64,000 nucleotides of DNA from Mesodorylaimus sp. YZB2_4. Taxonomy: Eukaryota > Nematoda > Enoplea > Dorylaimida > Dorylaimidae. Below the pieces are notes generated by a model. That model did no database searches and was not told the DNA's origin. It saw nothing but the letters and a program-made list of their open reading frames with translations. Positions 1-11,625 of the stretch are shown here, piece by piece. The DNA is taken from assembly GCA_030248295.1 (NCBI GenBank), contig JASANH010000908.1, positions 124,001 through 188,000 on the forward strand, given 5' to 3'. The position numbers and the translations under genes are program-made. Numbering within the stretch: position 1 is the stretch's first letter; the number at the start of each line of letters is the position of its first letter.

Positions 1-882
1 TGACCGTGTTTCGGCTGGGGCCAAGTACGGTATCGGGTCGTATGCTGTGGTTATGACTCAGAATTCCCGTAATTCATTTGCGCAAGCTACCATATCCAAA
101 AAGGCTGTGGTTTTATATCTGTCTGTAGCTCTACCAAAACTTGGGTTTTTTTACCAAATCCTTGACTCCATTGCAAATCCACAAACACTCAAATGCTCCT
201 TTCCTCTCGAATCCTTGCACTGGATGGGATTGTCATAGTTTTGCATTCTTTATCTTCTGTACAAAAAATCATAACATGGTCCTCTCAACAGTCGTACCTA
301 CGTACGCAAGTGGTGCCCTACGCTGAAGGGAAACTTTTCGAGGGGACCCAGACTCCCCAAACAGGTATTCCACTGTGGAATCCAGGTGGATTCCATGTCA
401 AAAAGCAGCGGATCCACCAAAAATCCATGGTGGAAAACAAATGTTTCCACGTGGATCCACTGTAAAAAAACAACGAGAAATTCCAATTGGGTTATTGTGG
501 AAATTTCTGCACCTACCCTCTCCGCTGCACTTCTGTGCCCTTGCCTTTTGTCGTTCTGGACCATCAACTCATCAATATATTGTTTTATAGACCAACCAAA
601 AAAGATTCGAAACGAAATTCAATTCTTAGATTTGCTGTTACGGCTGGATCTGTACATTGGATGTAGTGGGTACATTCAAACTGAAAAATGCGATCTTTTA
701 TGGATGGGGCCTTGCGTCTTCTATATGACAATCATGGTCAGTATGCTCAAAAGAGCGAACTTTTTGCTCTCTCAGGGAAAATGTGAGTAAGGCTGGAAAT
801 ATTGTATGCCTACTCGGTTAGGTTCACTGTAACGTCCCACCTCGAAGGTACGCAACCCATCTTTTCCCTTTCTTTATTCATA
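1..882. other. Intergenic, no gene recognised
   Basis: Open frames here are short and show no family signature. The stretch around 370-465 holds repeated forms of TGGAATCCA/GGATTCCATG and GTGGATCCA, which look like remains of a small dispersed repeat. I see no coding signal. Confidence 0.5.
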
Positions 883-1024
883 AAGCTGGACGTATAGTTC
901 GATGCGCTGCGTCAAATAAGCGTGCGATGCGACACTTTTGGGTCAACTGACAATGTGAAAAGATGTTTAAAACGTCGCATCGCAAGCTTATTTGACGCAC
1001 CGCATCGAGCTACACGTCCAGCTT
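883..1024. repeat. Short palindromic MITE, family A copy 1
   Basis: An imperfect palindrome of 142 bases. It begins AAGCTGGACGTATAGTTCGA and ends with the inverted form TCGAGCTACACGTCCAGCTT. The inner arms carry GCGTCAAATAAGCGTGCGATG and its complement, around a non-palindromic core near ACTTTTGGGTCAACTGACAA. The same arms and core recur at 35998-36140 and 57301-57424, so this is a dispersed family, probably a hairpin-forming non-autonomous DNA transposon. There is no coding capacity. The target-site duplication is not clear. Confidence 0.75.
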
Positions 1025-1454
1025 AAGAGCAAGAGGGGAGAGACGGTCCAAGGAGACAACCCGAATGGTGAACTCCAATCCAAGCGCGGACCTGTCCTTA
1101 TATAGACAGTCACTCTAGACACAAACACACTAATTATCCGAGCCATTCCTACCAAGTAAACACAAACTAAGGACATCCAGACCACTAATTACAGCACGAC
1201 ACATTCATTCCTGTCTTCATCCGTCCGTCCTGGCGCCAGTCGCCAGCTGGGACAAGCCAGGTCCACATTCTAATCACACCAAACTCCATATCTACGCCAT
1301 TCTTGTGCGAATCGGGTCACCTAGGGTATTGGTACATGCAGTAATAATCTGCCCTAGTTCAAACAAAGAGGGAATCTTGTCGATTCAGACCATTCCTTAT
1401 CTGCAGAATTTCTCAAGATAAGCTCATAAAGGACATCCTACACTGTACAACATT

Positions 1455-2219
1455 TTATTTCTAAAAAAATCTGTTATCAGACAACAAAAAGGTTAGCCCA
1501 GCCACCCTACTCTAACCAAATGCGAGGCAAACGGGGTTGGCTGGGCTCCCTCGGCGACACATGCTTAAGTGGGTTATACTTATGTGGACGTGATATATCT
1601 TTTATGTTGCCTTCAGGGCGAGGCTCACAATCGTTTTTCCACACTCACCCACAACGTATGTCTCTGTGATGTACTTGGTACCTCGTGGAGTCGTGGGGTC
1701 GACTCCCTGTGGGATTTTATTCTGTTTTTCACCAAAGGCTAGTACCCACATGAATACACTTATTCGTATTTTGCAGTAAGTACAGAAGTTTGGAGTTTTG
1801 GAATACGATCATCTTCTGTTACCTCGAACTCACTTGGGGAACAGTGAGGACTTGCTGCATTAAGGTTGCATCTGCCGTGACAGCATGAGGACTGCATGTG
1901 TAGCACCTACTCAGTGACAATACATACGTGTAGAACAGGAAATTCAGCTTCTGTGGAGCCAGCATGCTAATAGCTTTGGGCAGCACTAGAACGACCATCG
2001 GCCCTTGTGTTTCCATCTCTCTATTCCCTGAATGAAGTGGCTAAGGTAGGGGACGCCCTGTTACACTTTTTTAGTGACAGTAGCAATTCTATTTGATCAC
2101 AATTTTCCTACAAACGCCGCCGAGGGAGCCCAGCCAACCCCGTTTGCCTCGCATTTGGTTGTAGTAGGGTGGCTGGGCTAACCTTTTTGTTGTCTGATTA
2201 CAGATTTTTTTAGAAATAA
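1455..2219. mobile_element. Non-autonomous element with about 100-bp inverted ends
   Basis: The first and last roughly 100 bases are near-perfect inverted copies. The left arm (1455-1556) carries GGTTAGCCCAGCCACCCTAC and ends GGGCTCCCTCGGCG. The right arm (about 2118-2219) starts CGCCGAGGGAGCCCAGCC. About 560 bases between the arms have no recognisable coding sequence. The long inverted ends and missing transposase fit a MITE or foldback element. A target duplication could not be fixed, so superfamily is left open. Confidence 0.75.
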
Positions 2220-4085
2220 TAGTACTTTTTCGCACCTACATTTGGGCTAGGAATTCAGAATAGATGAAAGAAATTTGTCGTCTGGTCCCTCCTGAGCTGA
2301 CGCAAATTTCGTACAAAGAAGGCTCGCACGTAATGCTCTGTCACTGTAGCCTACCGCGCATAAGTTCCAGAGTGGCTGGGCTAAACAGCAAACTAATGCG
2401 GCTGTTGATAGGCGAGGGGTTTTCACACTCCATTGCCGTTTGTACTGTTGCCGTAATTTGCTGGTTGTGCCAGCAAAAAAAAGTAACATTCGAGTTATTT
2501 TCTGGTGGCAAACGGGCTCAATTTCCGCAACAAATATTCTTCACTTCAGATCGCGAGTGAATTTTTCAAAAACTGGGCTTAGAAATCAAAACAATAAAAA
2601 ACAACCCAACTACTAATCCACCAAACAAAAGCAAAAAATGCAACCAATCTGAACAGAAAAGAAGACTCGTCTCGTCCAGTACTTAATTTAAACGAAGGGT
2701 AACTACGGCTAACGGAAACAGCGCGCGCCGCACGGATAATAAAAATATTCCGCCTGCTGGTTGTACGCCTTAAAATTCTTTGGAATTCTAAAGTTTTTGG
2801 AGCTCAAAAAATTAATTAGCTCGAAACTTGAAATCACACCCTCAAAAGAATACTTCGCGCCATGAGAGCTTTCAGAAAAACCAACTCTTTTGTCCGTAGC
2901 TTTAGTGGTTATTGCTGTAGACAGGACTTAAGTACTTCGTCGTCGTCGTCGTCGTCGTCTTCCGTCGTCATCTCTGAAACAGCAAAACGTGCATTTTGGA
3001 TCTCGAGAACGGCTGAGCCGTTTCCAACAAAATTTTGCACGATTATTAGCCATGGCAAACATAGCTAATCCCCAAAATTTTGTGCATTTTTGTTGATTTG
3101 TTGTCGAGTTATGAGCGATCAAAGTTGTCCGCTTAACATTGCGCATCTGTGTGGCTAGGCTAAACAGGCAGCTACCGCGCCTGTTGATACAAGATACTAT
3201 GCATCTCAACAATATAGTACTTCGTACCTTTTCGAAAAAGGACCAAGACAGATACTGCATCTCAACAATATAGTACTTCGTTCTTCATACTTCATACTTT
3301 GTTTATACTCAAACACCACAGGCGCACTTGAAAAAAATAAAACACAGAATTACAAAAAGCGAGGCACGTAATTTAAAAAACCAGCCCCGATAAACCTTTT
3401 CGAAAAAGGACCCAGACAGATAGCGCCACTACCTCAGACAACTGATTCCACTGCTTAACGATCGCAACCTATTTAACAGTGAGGACCAACCAGCCCTGTG
3501 CAGACCATCAGTATAGGACAAAGCAAAATCGTTCAAGTACAGCCTCATCGTCAGGGCATATACTGTAAATGTGCACGTTCAAGATTAGATATATATCCCC
3601 TTTCAGGTGGGTGCCCACGCGACACAGCCAATGCAAGAATAGGACGAATACTACGTCTGATACGACGTCTGATCGTGAGTGCCCCGATCATAACATTACA
3701 TACAGTTCGATGTGATGCATCAAATCAGCACAAGCCTATTATCTCTATCGGAAATTGGCGGCATATGCATTTATTTAAAAAAAGACTGAGTTACGTCTAA
3801 AATCACGAGAGAAGCAATGGCCCCATCAGCAACACACTTAAGTCTAGCAGGAGCAGAAAATACTGGTTCTACAAAACTGATCGTGAGAGCCAAATGAAAA
3901 ACAAACCTCACAACCCAAATCAGTAAACATGTGTAAAACTAGTTCTCTCAAATAGGATTATACTAATGGAACACACCCTTCGCTCGACACGAGCCGGGCA
4001 CTAATGTTAATCGTAAGTATGCTAGGTAAAGAAATGAGGGCTGTAGTATATCGTATACGGGTACTGTTTTTCAGGATGAATTTCA
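2220..4085. other. Intergenic with microsatellite and short direct repeats
   Basis: A (CGT)n tract of about 22 bases lies at 2938-2959. The phrase GCATCTCAACAATATAGTAC occurs twice, near 3200 and 3252. The phrase CCTTTTCGAAAAAGGACC also occurs twice, near 3227 and 3398. Around 3710 a fragment TTCGATGTGATGCATCAAAT resembles an arm of MITE family A. No gene recognised. Confidence 0.5.
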
Positions 4086-4687
4086 CTATTTCAAGGGCAA
4101 GTGACGCTGGACTGATTCCAAGAAATCGTGTTTAATGGCGGCCCAAGCTGCCTGCTCTTCAGTGCTGGCAGGGCCCGTCATTTTCTCCAAGTATCCAGCA
4201 AAAACACCAAAAAACGCCTAAAAGAAACAAGGGCTTTTAAGATGGGAAACTTACATATTGTTGATCCATCCATGCTTACTTCATAATGTGCGAATTCCAT
4301 TCCTTTGAATCGCCTGTGTTTGTCCACCAGGTCACGCACATAAGCATCGAAGACCATGTGGTTGTGCCACACTTCCACCAGCACGTTGATGGACATCAGC
4401 AGGCGTTGACCCTGTTTCTGAAAACGTTCGCTGGCAGGGACGTCCTTGGGCTCGATATTCTCTGCGCCTTTGAAAAACGTGCGCAACTGTGGTGCAACAG
4501 TGAACATGCTGCAACGAATTTGTGATTTTCATGGCTCAGTAAGACCAGGATAGTTCAATCAGCATATGCAACGGCTTGGTGGCAAATACAATCAAAGCAC
4601 TTACTGGCAGTAGAATGCAACGGCGTTATCTGGGGTGATAGGGACCTTTGTTAGCTGCTTCTTCAATGTAACTTGATTTTCTCCCAT
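4086..4687 (-). CDS. Globin, GLB-1-like single-domain
   Basis: Modelled exons (complement): 4605-4687, 4280-4508, 4086-4217, giving 147 aa with all phases agreeing (2, then 0). The order matches invertebrate intracellular globins of the C. elegans GLB-1 type. It runs VAFYCHMFTVAPQLRTFFKG (B-C region), then SERFQKQGQRLL (E helix), VRDLVDKHRRFK with the proximal (F8) His, and FFGVFAGYLEKMTG with EEQAAWAAIKHDF (G-H helices). The E7 position appears to be Gln, as in some nematode globins; that alignment is my inference. The role is haem-based oxygen binding in the cytoplasm. The start at 4687 (MGENQ) gives a normal globin length. An acceptor (TTTTCAG) just upstream suggests a 5'UTR intron or an additional short first exon, so the N-terminus is the least certain part. 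Nothing looks broken. Confidence 0.9.
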
Positions 4688-5994
4688 TTTCGAAGCTGAA
4701 AACAGCAGCAACAAAGTAGGCGCAGTTGCAAGGGAAAAAATAAAATTAAGGGCTTCCTTCGACGCCACAGGCATACCTTTTTCAGATTTTTCACAAGTTC
4801 TGCCTTTAAAATGCCAAGTTCTGTCGAGCACCGCCTCACAGCTTTACTGTAAAATAGGAATGACCACTAACATCAGCATTCAAGGTGAGCTTCACACTTT
4901 TATGCTGTTAACAAAACTAAAGAACGAAGGCGAATTGGCTCAACTTGTTTAGTGACGCGTTCCCAGACTGCCAAGTCACGCCTACTGTATTTTTCAGTCA
5001 ATCTAAACATGATAAAAATCTTTTCAGCTAGAGCCAAATGGACTCCCAGCCCAGTCAGTGGCATGAGTATGACATACTCGTACGTGCAGCAGTATGCAGC
5101 ATGTACTTTGTGTTTGCACAGGGTAACAGTGGCCTTCTTGCTAACAATAAGTGTATGATGTTGACTTGCCGCAAAGAGACGAAGCATTGCAGGACCACAA
5201 TCAAGCAACGCATTTTGATCGCCTAGAAAGTGTGCATGACAAAGAGATGAAAGGGAGAACAGGAGGTTACCACTTGTAGCAGACTCGAAAAAAGAAATGC
5301 AACGTGAAAACGATGATTAGGGTCATTTAATGATGTGTTCAGTCGAATGGAAGGGAGGAATGCATAGCCGGAAGGAAGGCTGACAAACATGCACTATAGG
5401 GACGGTGACCAAAGAGTGCCATCACGACTGCTTTGTTGTTGAAAAAAAGTCACAGCCAGCTGAATGGTGGATGTGATTCAATAAGACTTGGCCTCACACA
5501 TTCCAATTAGTTGGGCGTGGACGGTGGGAGAAGGAGGGCAATAAGATCTATGGAGAAAAAAACGCGGCGATGGACTACCTATAATTCTATGCTGTGGTGG
5601 TGCCTGGTGAGTGTTGGTGTGGTAGTCTGGAAATATTCCTGTCGAGTTCGGAGACTACATTCGATTAGTTAATTTTGCGATTCGTTCTCAACCGTGAAAA
5701 GGGGAGATAAGGTCGGGTCGATTGGAAATGTGGACGACAAAATATTCGCGAAAGTTCTACTGTTGGACTCGAGGGTCGTAATGCGCAGTCGTACTGTAGA
5801 TGATCGATCAGTTTCCAAAAAAGTTTCACCTACAGTATCTTGAAAAAAGTTGTCTTGGTGTTGCTGAGTCCAGTGTGCTCAGAGCATTTGAAGAACTCAT
5901 ATAGCGAAGGCCAAGCAATAAATTTGCGTCATGAGAAGCAGTCGAACTACGGCCGCCAGGAAAGCCCGAGTCTTGCAGTGTAGGATAGGCGAAT
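4688..5994. other. Intergenic, upstream of the globin
   Basis: No open frame with family features. The globin's 5'UTR and promoter should lie in the first few hundred bases, since the gene points left. No clear motif was identified. Confidence 0.4.
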
Positions 5995-6374
5995 CGAACA
6001 AGAAAAATTACCCAACCATTGAGTCAAATTTGACAAAACCAAGACATGTACTTTTACACATGTGCAAAAGAAATCTGTTTGAAAAATATCGGACGCGTCT
6101 GGCCAACTGGTCAGCAGTGATCAGCGTCTAAAGTCCTGAGATTTTTTGAATTTTTGTGTGATTAAAAACCAGAGTGTTAAGAAAAATACCCAGGGCTTCT
6201 TCCAAACTCGGCTTTCGGGAAAAATTCAAAAAAATCCTGACTAATGTAAAAAATCAAGGAGTTTGGTCGCTGACCACTGACCAGTTGGCCAGACCCGTCT
6301 GATATTTTTCAAGGAGCTTTCTTTTGCATTTAGGAACAAATTACTCTTGGTTTTGAGGATGTTCCTTTGTAAGA
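5995..6374. repeat. Foldback MITE family B, copy 1
   Basis: The left half (from AACAAGAAAAATTACCCAACC) is an imperfect inverted copy of the right half (ending GGATGTTCCTTTGTAAG). The best matched segment is GCGTCTGGCCAACTGGTCAG on the left, against CTGACCAGTTGGCCAGAC on the right. The centre has AGGGCTTCTTCCAAACTCGG. A fuller copy lies at 48453-48888 and a half copy at 38966-39200. No coding content. Confidence 0.7.
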
Positions 6375-6849
6375 TGGTGCTTTCTTTCACTGGCTGACAA
6401 TAATTTGGCGATAACGCGCTTAAGGCTTCATTTTCTTCCTTCTTGAAAATGCATAAAACTTCTAAAACTTCAAAGCGATTAAAAGGAAAAACAAAACTTC
6501 AAAATTGTGCGACAGAAAGTATTTGAATTTGTGCGCAAGTTAAATGTGGTTTCGCAAGTATGAAAAGCGGACAAGGAACGTGAGATGTAGAAGTGCGCAA
6601 ACATTTTTCTGCTTGCTAATTTATTTTGTATTTCCTCCAAAGAGCACAATATTTTCGATAACGAAATAAAGTGAAAATGCCACTCTATATCAAAGCATTG
6701 CAGTTTCATTCTGCCCCTTGTACTCTACCTGGAACATGGGAGTGAAATGGACGGCCGCGGTCGCACTAGGGCAGAGAGTAGTCCTGAACCTATTTTTCGT
6801 TTGTTTCTTGCGATCGCACTAGAGGTGGAAAACAAATCTGAGTTCTGGT

Positions 6850-7040
6850 GCGACCTGCCCTCTTTTTTGGGACCGGGGTCGTGCTCGAGGCGGGTAAAGC
6901 GTCTGCCTCCCACGCTGGGTGCACATTTACAGGGGAGGGTTCGACTCCGCCTAGGTACAAAATGATTGTCGTTTACTGTGTTCCTCAGCCCTCGAGTGCG
7001 CTGCATAGTGCTTGGCTATGGATAAAGTATGACATGACCC
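6850..7040 (+). repeat. tRNA-derived SINE-like sequence
   Basis: A perfect RNA polymerase III B box, GGTTCGACTCC, lies at about 6938-6948. It follows AGGCGGGTAAAGCGTCTGCCTCC, which resembles the A-box side of a tRNA. The downstream part does not fold as a tRNA acceptor stem, so this is a SINE or tRNA pseudogene rather than a working tRNA gene. Confidence 0.55.
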
Positions 7041-7434
7041 TAGTCCCCGCTCCGAGAAATTCTCAAGCGAGAATTATTATTTGTTCTAATGGATCTGGTA
7101 GACTTATTTTCAAACAATTCTCTGGCAGAAACAGCACAAAATCTCGAGATCGTGCCATGCTCAGGGATCGAATCGTATCCTATCCGATCCAAAGGATGAC
7201 CATCCGAAACTTCTGATCGGGTTTTGATCTGAAGTTTCGGGTAGTCATTTTTTCTTAGCCTGTGGTGTCCGCAATAACTAACTGCACGCAAACAGCTAAC
7301 CATTGGGCAATTTGTCTTCGACCACTCTGTAATGTGATGTGATCAGTATTCGCGTCGATGCTATTTTTTGCTTATAAGATTCTTGCAAGTTAGTTACTCA
7401 TTTTTCTTAGGGACCAGAGAAAACGTGACTCAGA

Positions 7435-7640
7435 CTTTGAACATAGTTGCTGTCAGACGAAGGTTTCTAGGCGGAAAACAATCAGAAATCCCCATTTTTA
7501 TAAAAAAAATTCAAAGTTAAGACAATAGTATCATTTATGGGAAGCATGGATCTGCATACTTTGGTTTATCAGATTGTTAAGAAGGTCCATGATGAGCAGT
7601 TTGCCTAATGGCGCCCCGATAATGAAAATGATCATCATGA
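7435..7640. repeat. Dispersed repeat shared with 39230-39440
   Basis: Shared blocks in the same order as at 39.2-39.4 kb: TCAGACGA, a TTTTTAT-rich block, AGCATGGATCT, TTTATCAG/CATCAG plus TTGT, and TCCATGATGAGCAG. In both places it lies downstream of a foldback family B copy. No coding content. Confidence 0.45.
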
Positions 7641-8069
7641 AAGCAGCCTTTGAGAAATGGTGACGCGTTTGTGATTGGAAAAGGGAAATTACAGTTATTT
7701 CACATGATAGCTTAACTGAAACTCGATTCGGCCATGCGCCATCATGATCTAGAGATATTGCGACATCTTCTGTTTCTGAGCAGATTTACGTGAGGCTTCG
7801 CTGAAAGAGTCCTCGAAGCAACAGATTCCTGCATAAAATTTGTATGCAAACAAGTAGTCTGATGGTTTATGGAAAAGAAAACTCGTGCGGATGATGCGGA
7901 AGATTCTTGGCGGTACCCAAATCATTGGTAGATTTCACGTGAATTTTCCCTATTTTCCATCATAATGCAAACGTGAGAGCTGCAAGCCGAATTCACGGTA
8001 AGGATGGACCATAAGTTTTTTTTTTCTGGTAAATTAAGAGCGGGTTTCTGAAAGACTCGACCCGGGGTT

Positions 8070-9276
8070 GGGCAGTTGACTTTTTTGGTTCCCCTTTTTT
8101 ATGTGCTCAGTCGAAAGTACTCACAAAACTGATTGTCTTGGCCAAAGTAAATTTTTTTTAATGGCTATACATGGAAATATAGCACATTATAGGTAAAAAA
8201 AAAGGTCACTTTTGGTAAAAAAATCATAACTTGTTAATTTTTGGGCCTAGAACATTTTTAAAAATACAGAAACGACCGCTACACTCTAAGAAATCCGAAT
8301 CTTTTTTTTTATGTTAGCCTGGCTGTAACCGTTCATTAGATATTCAACAAAAACCGTCAGTGATCAGCCGTGATTAGTCACATAATCGATTATGGGCAAA
8401 TTATTAAAGCACTCCAACCCTTTTTCTTTCAATGAAATAGTAGCCTGGGGCCACTACATCACAAAACAGTTCGAAATTTCGCCCTACGACCATAGATTAT
8501 TGTGCACATGTGGGTTAAGTGAACCCCATTTTGGCAATCTTTGCCGAAACTGATCAATAATTTTAGCTGCTGATCAGGTGCGCTGATCAGTAATAGCCTA
8601 TACTGTAGCCTCTGGAAAGAGCTTTCGAATGGATTTTCTGCGTCAAAATTTATTGAATTTTGCCCAAGCTATTGAAGGCACTCAGGCACTTTGCACTGCA
8701 CTGCAGGCACTCCTTCTGAATTTGAGTTCTCTTCAATATCTCTGGTAAAATTCAACGAGTTCTGACGCTCAAAAACTTTTTGAAAGCTCTTTTCATGAGC
8801 TACAGGATAGGCTATTACTGATCAGTGCATCTGATTAACAGCTAAAATTATTGATCAGTTTTGGCTAAAATTGCCTAAATGGGGTTCAGTTAACCCACAT
8901 GTGCACAATAATCTATGGTCGTAGGGTGAAATTTCGAGCTGTTTTGTGACTTGCCCATAATCGATTATGTGCCTGATAACGGCTAATCTCTGACGGTTTT
9001 TGTTAAATATCCCATGAACAGTTATAGCTAGGCTAATTTGAAAAACAGTTTTAGATTCCTCAGAATGTAGCGGTCATTTTTGTATTTTTAAGATTGTTCT
9101 AGGCCCAAAAGTAAGCAAGTTATGATTTTTGACAAAAAGTGACCACTTTTTACCCGTATAATGTGCTATATTTCCATGTATAGGCATTTAAGAAATTTAC
9201 TTCGGCCAAGACAATCACTTTTGTGAGTACTTTCGATGGAGCACATAAAAAGGGGGTTCAAAACAGTCGACTGGCC
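8070..9276. repeat. Giant imperfect palindrome (foldback element), about 1.2 kb
   Basis: The left arm from about 8070 reads as the reverse complement of the right arm ending about 9276, with the centre near 8680. Matched pairs run the whole length. TCGAAAGTACTCACAAAA (8111) pairs with TTTTGTGAGTACTTTCGA (to 9236). ACATGGAAATATAGCACATTA (near 8170) pairs with TAATGTGCTATATTTCCATGT (near 9170). ACCATAGATTATTGTGCACA (near 8488) pairs with TGTGCACAATAATCTATGGT (near 8902). Arms of roughly 600 bases differ by scattered substitutions and small indels. No transposase is present. It would form a very long hairpin RNA if transcribed. Confidence 0.9.
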
Positions 9277-11625
9277 AAGTATATTCCATATGGGTCACGT
9301 CTCTCAGAATTCATTCCATATTGGTCACGTCACAATTCTAGTGGTACCTGCACGAATCAGCAGAATGATTCTTTATTCTCTAGTGCGACGCACTCTGAAG
9401 AACAATTCTCGAAATCAGATCTGGAGAATAGGTTTGAAATAATTTCCGAGAATGATTGCAAGTGCGACCGCGAGCTCAGGTGGAATCTACTGATCAAATT
9501 ATTAGCACAAAAAATTAGGCGATTTCTCATTCTTCATTTTCTATTCTCGTATTGCCTCGATTTATGCACTCGATTTCATATTTTCTCTGGCCGACCTATA
9601 CTCTGTATTTTTCAATTTCCTGGAGCAGCAATCAATACAATTTCTTTATTCTGTATGCAAAAACTGACAATCTTCGTATCGCCTTTCCGCTACCAAACTA
9701 GGCTAATAGTCCTGAAAAGCCTATTTTTGAATGCACGGTAGAAATCCTTTGATTTCAAAATCTGCTTAAAAAAGAAAACGTGTGTGGGCTTTAAAAGAGG
9801 GCAACATTTCTTGCCAAGTAAACTACGGTTCAATTATTACTGAGCCACAAAATTTCTAATCTCATGCATGGAATAGAGCACCAATAAAAACCTTTTCCAA
9901 TGCAATTCTTAGCCAAGAATAAGCATCGGGACGGGAAATTCGTTTCCGATTGCATCGAGACCGGCTGCTACTTGGTTTCTATCGGCTGCAGTTTCCACCC
10001 TAGGACCTTTCATTAAATGCATTTTCAATGCTGATTACTAACCCGGGCGAGCTGCAACGGCTCCATGTGTTTCATACACTTTTTCTGGCTGTCCAGTGAA
10101 ATTAAGCTTGCTCCTCCAATGACTCGGCTGTTAAAAGGTTGTAACGACTCTTGATGCCTGGGGCGAAAAATTGCCGTTGGAATGCTCTTGTTTAACTCGT
10201 TGGCATAACATCGCAATCAAATTTTATTGAACCTGACAACTTTATTCAGAATAGCAGATCTTGCAGAATTGCGTAAGAAACCTAAAAATTACATTAGAAT
10301 CTAGCATATTGCATTAGATTAACCTTTCTGCCCCTGCCCCAAAAACTAAGATTAAAATCAACCTTTGCACCCTGTGTGTACCATAAAACGATATTTCGTG
10401 GGAGAGTCAAGGGCGAACTAAAATTATATCAGATCAACCAGTTCCCTAACGAGCACAGCTACCCGCAATTTTGGACTCTTGTCAGCGAAAAAATGTGCCA
10501 GTTTGTTTGGAATGCTCAAAAAGTGCATAAAAAGTTGTCAAAGTTGGACAAAGTTCAGGGACGGAATGGAAATAAAAACCATGAAAAGGCAGGCGGAAGC
10601 CTTGGATGTCAAGCTGGGATGATGTTGATGGAAACCCTCCTTGTTTCAGTTTCTACGGCTTCAATGCGCACTTAAAGATGTCACTCGGAGAGCCGTATAA
10701 GGTAGACTATGGTCGAAACTAATTTTCTTTGACGACTTTATTCAATCGCTCGTCGACTCAATAATGCATGCATGTACACCCCGTCCTTCAACGTCTTTGC
10801 TTCATCCATTTTGACTACAAGTTGGAATAAGATGCAAGAATTTTGTTGCAGTTTTTCTTTTTTCGCTGTCGACGTGCCTGCTGGGCGAATTATCACATAG
10901 CCATTAGCTACCCTGTTTGCTGGCCTGTCTCCCGCCGGCCCGCCTCCTTGACCAGTCGAGTGGCGGAAGTATAACCCATTTTCACAACTACGTGTTTGCT
11001 AGTTTATCGAAACTTGAAGCTTTGACGTTTGTTGCTCGATGACTTTGAGGGAGTGAGATTTCTTGAAATCAATGATTTTCTCCTTTTAAGCCCTCTTCAT
11101 GCCTGGCCGCGTTCTCTTTAGCTAGGCAGATAAGCGTCCACCACGGCGCCATATTCATTCAACCGAAGCCCACTGGTAGCCAAGCGTTTAACAAAGCTTC
11201 CAAGGATTCGACGGCATTTGGATCGAAATCGAAGAATTCACCAAGGCCCACCAAACCGACCAACTCAAAAATCTTTGAGTTATAAAATTATTATTTTTCT
11301 TCCGTTACTAACCTAATCGACAGAGCGTGAGCGCAAGACGCGTACCGTCAGCGTCCCCTTTACTCTTGCCTAGCTTCGAGCCTAGGACCTGGGTAAAGCG
11401 TCCAAAGTTTCTATTTCTACTTGATTGGCGACGTTTTTGTTTCGCTTTAACTTGGCATCTTAGAATTTTGATGCACGTTTCGCAGTGCATTCTAAGCCCC
11501 GATATAATACCCTTTGAGCAGCTATTATCATCTGATCTTCGAGAATTAAGTCCTTTCTGGACTTTGCACTGCTGTCGGCCAAGTTCGACAGAATCCGATT
11601 TTTTGTCAAGTTTATCATCAAAGCT
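9277..11625. other. Intergenic between foldback and first receptor gene
   Basis: Several frames of 60-170 codons occur but none shows a signal peptide, domain or splice pattern I recognise. The promoter and 5'UTR of the downstream channel subunit should lie just before 11626. Confidence 0.4.

Noticed and set aside
386-790. Plus-strand frame of 134 codons near the left edge
   Set aside because: It is built partly on palindromic TGGATCC repeats. No recognisable motif and no plausible start context.
6930-6955. Possible working tRNA gene (perfect B box)
   Set aside because: There is no matching acceptor stem or anticodon arm around the box. The same holds for the boxes at 23650 and 56455, so all are treated as SINE heads.
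9223-9741. Plus-strand frame of 172 codons
   Set aside because: It starts inside the right end of the giant palindrome and shows no domain, signal peptide or splice context.
11160-11290. Minus-strand stretch of about 40 codons reading LGEFFDFDPNAVESLEALL
   Set aside because: It looks protein-like, but no start, acceptor or neighbouring exon was found. Too short to call a gene.
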